Assembly: GCA_963576725.1 (NCBI GenBank)
Contig: OY755236.1
Location: forward strand, 63,710,636 to 63,774,635
Source: Azorinus chamasolen
Taxonomy: Eukaryota > Mollusca > Bivalvia > Cardiida > Solecurtidae
Reading direction: 5' to 3'
DNA length: 64,000 bases
Position numbers and translations under genes: made by a program. The notes below the pieces were generated by a model. That model saw only the letters and a program-made list of their open reading frames with translations. It did not search any database and was not told where the DNA came from. This document shows, one piece after another, positions 39,801 to 48,800 of this stretch (the stretch's first letter is position 1; each line of letters opens with the position of its first letter).

Positions 39801-42800
39801 CGGAAGAGACCTTGAAAAAATATTCACTTAGGAAATTGTAGTAGATGACAATTTCTGCAGCCAAAAACTAGAACTACCACTAAAGGTGATGAATACCCCC
39901 ACTAGCACATTTGACACAGATATGGGGGTTATAGAAATAAATCTGCTACAGTTTAGAAAAAAAATCCGGAAAACCTGAAATTTCCTAAAAATTTCTAAGT
40001 CAAAATGCTGTAATTCCATTAAAAAATCAATGTAGTGTAACAAAATTCAAACTTGATCTGTAACTCATTATTATAAAGCTACATACCAAATATCACATAA
40101 ATATCTGCAAGGGTTTAGAAAAAAAATCCGGAAAACCTGAATTTCCAGAAAATTTCTAAGTAAAATCACTGTATTTCCATGAAAATTCAATGAAGCGTAA
40201 CGAAATTCAAACTTGATATGTAACTCATTATAATAAAGCCACATACCAAATATCACTTCAATATCTGTAAAGGTTTAGAAACAAACTCCGGAAAACCTGA
40301 ATTTCCGGAAAATTTCTAAGTCAAACCACTGTATTTCCGTGAAAAATCAACGAAGTCTAACGAAATTCAAAATTGATCTGTAACTCATTATAATAAAGCC
40401 GCATACTAAATATCACTTCAATATCTGTTAAGGTTTAGAAAAAACTCCAGAAAACCTGAATTTCCGGAAAATTTCTAAGTAAAATCACTGTATTTCCGTG
40501 AAAAATCAATGAAGCGTAAAGAAATTCAAACTTGACCTGTAACTCATTATAATAAAGCCACATACCAAATATCACTACAATATCTGTAAAGGTGTAGAAA
40601 AAAACTCTGGAAAACTGAAAAATAACAAAGGGCAATAACTCCAAAAATACTGAAGACAGAGTTACAAACCTTGTGCACTGCACTTGCGGTCAATGTGATC
40701 TATCTATATATGAAGTTTGAAGTCAATAGCTTTTATACTTTGGAAGTTATGACGGACAAGCTTGACGGACGGATGGACGGACGGACATGGTGACTCCAGC
40801 ATACCCCCCCAAAACTTCGTTTGTGGGGGTATAATAACTTAACCTTTTACCTCATGAATCACAGTTATTGTAATAAATAAATAGATCATAAATATTTATT
40901 AGCTGAATTTTTATAACAGTATATAAACACATATTTTAGCTTTGGCACCATAACCAAACAGAGCAGACCTTGATCAGACAGCTCCTACAGGGGCCGCTTA
41001 CTCTGGGTCTACTCTGTTTGCAAAGGTATAGAAAGGCATTTCTATCAGGTAAAGGGTCAAGCGTGAAAAGTGTTTATTCTCAAAATTCATTTAACCCATT
41101 ACCTCATAGGCTATTTTTAGATTCAACCTCTTTGAATAAATCTACCGAAAAGGAGCATTAACTATAGAAAAGGAAAATTTTAAAAAAATTGTAGTTTGAA
41201 ACCATTGTGATAAATAGAGCATTTACTCCTATAGGAGCAAATGCTCTATTTATCACAATGGTTTCACCAAGTGACTTCTACAGAGTCGTCAAAAGTCGTC
41301 AATATGAGGGAAAGGGTTAAAGTCAACTTTTAAGTGGAACACATTTGATGTAAGATTTTGCTTGTATTTCTATAATGAATATGATCCTCAAGTTAAGTTC
41401 AAAGAGGTATATTAATAGTATTCTTGCCTAATTTTGATATTTATTTGTTGAAATCATTTCATCATTTTCTTAGTGATGAGACATTTCTTTTAATTAAATA
41501 TCCTCTTTAGGAACATATAATAACAATTGTTGAGAACAAACTCTATCAACTCTTCCCCTCTTGACCAACTCCTAATCTTGATCTGTGCCCTTTTTATGCT
41601 TCCTAAGTAGACCCCTTAGCTTCAAACAGAATTTTATCCAAGAAAATGGCTATTAAATCATATACATAGTGTCAAATTAAAGAATACTATAGGCCGAAAT
41701 CAATTGTATCTCAATCACAGGATCATCAATTGATCTGGATCTACACTATTGATATAGCAAAACTGTAATTTTTTATTGAAGACTTATACAGATAAAAATC
41801 AAAATGATGTTGACATCTTACATGTAGTTTAAATCTATATCATAAAGTGGTCATTTCATGACTCAGTAATGATCTTGATCCTAAACAAGTGTATGCCTCA
41901 TAAGTCTTTTTCCTTATAAAAATACAAAATAAAGTACAATATATGACATCCACAGATAATTTAGTGTCAGTATCTACTCAGTTAGCACCTTTAGACTAAA
42001 TGGGAAATGTATCTGAAAAGGTGTGAAATACCCTTTAGACAAAATGGATGTTTTTTGTCTAAACTGCAAAATTTATACAGTAGATGAAATGGATTTAGAC
42101 AAAGTGGGAGTAAACCGGTGAAAGTGATAATACAAGTAACTTGATTGGCCACTAAGTGTTTGCATAATAAGTATTGTCATTTGCAAAAGTTCTTTCACAA
42201 TTCTCAAAGTTTGTCTCCTGATGGGTTTAATGCAAAACAAAATTGTTTCTGTATTATTTTACATTTGTAAGTATTCACAAGATAATTGTCTCCTTAAAAT
42301 GATTAGCTGAGTTTTCATTCATTTCAGCTGAAAAACACTATCTGATTTGTAAACAGTTTAGATCCTGATGAGATCTGTTATTTGGTATCTCATCTGGATC
42401 CAATTTGTGTGTGAATGTAATCACAAACTTGCCTCATAGGTTGTAGTTATAATAGTTTTATGTTTAGCCCTAAAAAAGTAAAGAACACAATTAAAAGTTA
42501 TGCCTTCAACCTAATGAATAATACAAATATATGAATCTCTTTTTTAGCCATACCAGAGCTCCTAATAAAAGGTCTAACCCTTTATTTGATGAATATTCAT
42601 GAGATATAATGACAACAATAGTATTAAAATGGCATGTAAACACAGGAACTTTTAGTCATCGCAGAATCAGTAGAATTCCATAGGCAAACAGATTGGAAGT
42701 CAGCTCCTGTAGGTTCACATCTTTGCAAAACAGGGTAAAGCCAGATCAGATGACTACTGTATAAGCAATCTGATCAGAGTCTCCTCTGTTCGCTTATGGA

Positions 42801-45800
42801 GTGAGTGAGTTGGGTTTGACGTTCTACCAACAGTATTTCAGTTATTTGCAGACGGCACCCGCTTGAGACAAGTTATAGTGCAGCCTCACTGGAATGCCCC
42901 TGCCATGGGCACATGGCAAGGGCACCCCACCCAGTCACATTATCCTGACACCGGGCCGACCAGTCCTAGAACTACCCTTTTAATGTCGAGCGTAGACAAG
43001 GGAGCTACTAGTACCAACTTTTTACGCTTATGGAACTAAATGCATTATTATAAGTATGGTTATACCTGACTCTCAGTCACTACACCCATATGATGCCTGT
43101 CAAAGTCCTCGTAACATGTTCGTAGGTTGATTCCATGGTACTGGTAGAACTGTTCTATGTGCTTAAGTAGCTCCACTAGGCGCCTCTCAGCAGACGTGCT
43201 CATTGGCCTCACAGTTCTGATAGTACCCAAACTGCAACCAAAATAATTTTTGGCATATCAAAAAGCCTTGTCTCAGTGAGAGATTTGTGTCACAGTATTT
43301 TGATATATTGATTTGATCATCTAGCATCAGAATAAACATAGAGGGAGACAGAATTTCATGTGTTCTAATATACATAATATAAGCCAATGTGAGGTACAAA
43401 TATTAAAATTTTAAAAATAATTTGAGCGAAGACCTTATATACCAAGTAATAATCAAATTGACCTGTTAATTTTAGAGAATAAGACTCTCAAAGTTTTACT
43501 GTAAATTTAAGCCATATAAGCAAAATTTATGATGCCCATGGCGGTCATGTTTGTAGTAATTTAAACAAATTTGGTAGATGGTCAGCATCCTAGTAACATT
43601 TAAACTAAACTAGAGGTTTTTGTCAAAAAAACGGATGTCTCCCCTCTAATAAAAACAATATGTAAAGGGAAATCACTAAAAATGTTATGGTCTTGATGAA
43701 TGATACTTCCCCTCATTATGCGCTTTCCACACTACATTTTTCAAGAAGAAAATGATAACAGCTAATACCTCCAAAATTACTGATACCAGATGCATGGCCC
43801 TTGTGCATGACACTTACTTTCATCATGCTCTTTCCAAAAAGAAAATGTCATTCCAATAGCATCAGTCGAACAGGAGTTATTGATCGGCCAAAAAATGTAA
43901 CAAAGGGCAATAACTCCAAAAGTATTGAAGCCAGAATTATGGCCCTTATTCATGACACTTTCTCTCATCATGCTCTTTCCATGTATGAAGTTTCAATACG
44001 ATGGCAAGAGCCATGTAGGAGTTATCGTCCGGACAATAAAGAATTAAACAAATGTACAAGGGGCAATAACTCTAAATTTATTGAAGCTCGAGTTAAGGAT
44101 CTAATGCATGACACTTTCTCTTATCATGATCGTTCCATGTATGAAGTTTCACTTCAATGGCATGTGTCACATAGGAGTAATCATCCGGACAAAAAAATGT
44201 GATTTTTTTTCAAAAGGGCAATAACTCCAATATTAGTGAAACCAGAGTTATGGACCTTGTGCATGACACTTCCTCTCGTCATGATCTTTCCATATATGAA
44301 GTTTCAATCCAATGGCATGAGCCATATAGAAGTTATCTTCCGGACAAAAAAGTGTGATTGTTTTTACAAAGGGCAATAACTCCTATATTAGTGAAGCCAG
44401 AGTTATGGACCTTGTGCATGACACTTCCTCTCATTATGCTCTTTCCATATATGAAGTTTCAATCAACTGGCATCAGGCATATTGAAGTTATTGTCCGGAC
44501 AAAAAATTATGATATTTTTTACAAAGGGCAATAACTCCAATATTAGTGAAGCCAGAGTTATGGACCTTGTGCATGACACTTTCTCTCGTCATGATCTTTC
44601 CATATATGAAGTTTCAATCCAATGGCATGAGCCATATAGGAGTTATCGTCCGGACAAAAAAGTGTGATTTTTTTTACAAAGGGCAATAACTCCATTATTA
44701 GTGAAGCCAGAGTTATGGACCTTGTGCATGACACTTCCTCTCATTATGCTCTTTCCATATATGAAGTTTCAATCAACTGGCATCAGGCATATTGAAGTTA
44801 TCGTCCGGACAAAAAGTGTGACAGACAGACGGACAGACGGACAGACGGACGGACAGACGGACATACGGACAGACAGACAACTCTCACGAAAACAATATGT
44901 CTCCCCCATATAAATATGGGGGGAGACATAATTATATCAAATTGACACAATGGTTTTTTGAGAAGATGATTTCAAACGTTTACTAATACATTGTATATAG
45001 CCATTTTAGGAAAATGGCTACGCCAATGACAATCATACTAACTGACAAATCAGAATGATTTAAACAATCTTGGTATAGGGTCACATCAGGAGCATATTTG
45101 TAAGACTCAAATCGAGGGCCGGTCCCAGATCGAGGGCCGATTCGAAAATCGTGGGCCGATCCAAAATCGTGGGCCGTTTGCTCCCAAATCGTGGGCCGAT
45201 TTATAACCCACAAAAACACATCCTACCTGACAAAATACACAGATCACAGATTTGATACAGATCTAAATGACCTCGGCAAAGTAAAAGCGTTCCATGGTCA
45301 TTAAAAACTGCAAATATATCTAAAATTGAATCTATATAGACTGGCGGAGTTAAACAAAATAAAAGTCCAAATAATGGTGGCGCGAAATGATACGACGTCG
45401 AAACGGACGACGGTGTAGTAAATTTATGACGTCATATTTTTTTCAACCGTAGATGTTGGTGTGAAACTAGATCTAGTTCAGAACCGGAGACAACCGATGT
45501 CAAAAGATGAACGAACCCCAATTGGTTCCGGAAATAGATGGATTTTATAACAGAATGTGCATGAGTGAAGGCTTAAAATCTAATGTGGGGGCTAAAGCGC
45601 TTTTCAAGATTTCAGAAAACATGCCACGATTTTGGATCGGCCCATGATTTTCAAATCGGCCCTCGATCTGGGACCGACCCACGATTTGAGTCTTACATAT
45701 TTACTACACTATAATCAAATTGGTCTGTTTGTCTTGGAGAGAAAATTTTCAAAGTTTTACTATTATAGCCAAATAAGAAAAATGGATCAGATCTATATAA

Positions 45801-48800
45801 TTTCATAAGCAAACAGGGCAGACCCTGATCTGGATCTACACTGGTTTGCAAATGTGTGAAAGGTGTTTTTACATTCTAGGAAATGTTTAACACTGAAATG
45901 AATGGAACCTTTTTTAATTTTATAGATAGATTAGGTAGATTTAATTCAACCAAGAATGCATACATAGTTATCTAAAACAACATGTTCAAATACATAACAA
46001 ACATTAAGCAGTTACATGTGAATAAATAAACTATGGAATGCACACCCACACTGAGGATAACACAAAAAAGAGCTTTGAAGTGTTCAATTACGGAAACATT
46101 AATAGTGACCTTGAAATTATTTACAAGGCTTTCAAAGTTATAAATTTCTATAAAATATTTCTTTGAAACAAAAGCTGACTAATCACTTGCCTATAATACC
46201 TTGGTACTCAGATCTTAGATCAGTCATTGATAATTAATTAACCCTTTCCCTCATATAAACACATTTTCATGCATTTGCAAATAGAGTAGACCTAGATCAG
46301 ATGGCTCCCACAGGAACCATCTGATCAGGGTCTGTTCCGTTTGCTTCAATCTGATATGATACAGATCTGATTATTCAGTTGCTGTCAAAGCAAAACGTTT
46401 CCTTGATAAACATCCAAGAAATTAAGACCTATTATCAAAATATTGTTCTTCTGTATTTACATGACTTCTTCTCTTCCTTGATAGAGACCATAGGCATATA
46501 AACCTTTGTAACTCACTACTCTAGCTGACAGCGGGAGCAGCTTCGTTATAAAAGTATCTAAATAGCATAGGTTCATTCTGTAAGAATGGAAATTTTTGTT
46601 TTTCTTACAACTCTGGTGCCTCTTTCTTCTGTAGTACTGGGTCTCTAAAGAGGTCTCTTGCATCAAATCCCTGATCAATTTCCTCACAAAACTTTTTGTA
46701 GTTGATCTCGTCTTTGCCTTTTAAGTCATACCTCTGGCGGATTAAGCGTTCTTGGTCCTGAGTTAACTGTATACCAAGAGTCTGCCATAAACACCGTGCA
46801 AACTGTGGGGCTACAAGCAAATGCAGACATACATGTTATTTTCTGGGTCACAGATTCAATAAAAAATATACCAAAGAAAACGAAATATGCTTCTCCAATT
46901 TATAGAACTGGAGAATAAATAAGAAAAGTATTTAACTTAGTTGCTGACCTGACAAACAAAAAGGTTAATTCTTTCACAAACAAAGAGCCATAAGTGTGGT
47001 GTTCCAAAGTCAATGTGAGTGATACTTGCAGGGCCACATTTCTTTATGGTACTTAACATTCACACAAAGTTTCATAGAAAAAAACCAAAACAGTTTCTGA
47101 CATATGGCTCTGTACAGACAAAAAGGTTTCCTTATGCTACTTAACATTAACAAAAAGTTTCACAGAAAAACTCCAAACAGTTTCTGAGAAATGGTTCCTG
47201 ATAGACAAAAACATTTTTGGCAAACAAAGGCAATGTTCCAAGGCAATTAAGGTGCATAATACTAGCAGGCACACATTTCCTTATGGTACTTAATATTTTC
47301 ACAAAGTTTCATAACAATCACTGTAAGATTTTCACAGTTTCATAGAAAAACTCCAAAACAGTTTCTGAGATATGGCTCCGGACAGACAAAATGTTACATT
47401 ACTTGCAAACAAAAATGTATATACATGTACATGTATAGCCATAACTCTGTTGTTCATAGGTGAATTTAACCCTTTCCCTGTTCTGTGTTTATTCCAAATT
47501 TCAGTACCTACTGAATACGTACTCATGGGCAAAATAGTTTTAATGAAATATGGAAGGTGGAACATTGCAGCCATTTTAGAAAGTAAAGAAACAGATCTTT
47601 CAAATTCCATTAGCAAACAGAGCAGACCCTGATCAGACGGCTCCTATAGGAGTCTTCTGACCTGGGTTTACTCTGTTTGCAGATGTGTGAAAACATGTTT
47701 AAATGAAGGAAGTTTCTGAGAAATAGCTCTTGACAGACAAAAATGTTACAATTTTGACAAACAAAAGGCCATACCTCTGGTGTTCCAAGAGCAATGTGAA
47801 TGATACTTGCAGGACCACATTCCTTAAATCATCATATTAAACTGTATTTGAAAGGGGATTATAAATAGCTTCTAACCAAACTCAACTTGACCTGTTGTAT
47901 CTTACTGAATCATTGGTTTAGAGTTTGTTAATATGTGTGTGTTTCTGCCAACTATGGGCTAATTGGACGCCCCAGAGAGAGGGGACTGGATATAGAGGAA
48001 ACCCAGGCTACTTATTACCAATAGATTTTCTCTCAGGGTTCTATTAGATTGTTGAGTTTAATTGAAATCCAACGGCGCTTTTTAAATTATTTTTAAGGAT
48101 CAGTAGAGTAAAGGCATAAGTTTAATTTGAAAACGCTATTAAGATATCTAATCTGCTTGTCATTGGGACTGTCTTTGAACTGCTACATGTAGCATCTAAA
48201 CTGATTAAGATACATTTCTCAGAATTCAAATGAAACTTATTAATAAGTCACACTATAATGGCAATATCATATATAACAATGTCTCATTAATTTGGACATC
48301 ATGGTTTTCTCTAGAATTCATGGACTAACACATTTTCTCCATACCTCCTGAAAGTTTGTTTTTTTTAATATATGTATATATGCAAAACTAGAGGTTTTTG
48401 TCACAAAAACGGATGTCTCCCCTGCTACCCCTCACACCCACACATACACACTGCGACATATTCTCACATTTCTGTACATGAGAACTCGACCGGACAAGAT
48501 GTGTGACAGACAGACAGACAAACAACTCTAACAAAAACAATATGTAAAGGGAAATAACTCAAAATGTTATGGACTTGATGAATGATCCTTCCCCTCATTA
48601 TGTGCTTTCCACACCACATTTTTCAAGAAAAAATGATAACAACTAATAACTCCAGAGTTATGGCCCTTGTGCATGACACTTTATTTCATCATGCTCTTTC
48701 CATAAATGAAATGTCATTCCAATAGCATCAGTAGAACAGGAGTTATTGATCGGACGAAAAATGTAACAAAGGGCAATAACTCCAAAAGTATTGAAGCCAG

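Noticed and set aside
43801..44202. 133-codon open frame and similar frames to 44913 and at 48810-49642
   Set aside because: They are translations of the 160-bp internal tandem repeat; the same peptide words recur in every unit and on both strands.
44982..45219. 78-codon frame with repeated Ser/His/Arg words
   Set aside because: It reads through the tandem ATCGTGGGCCG terminal repeat of the 45-kb element.
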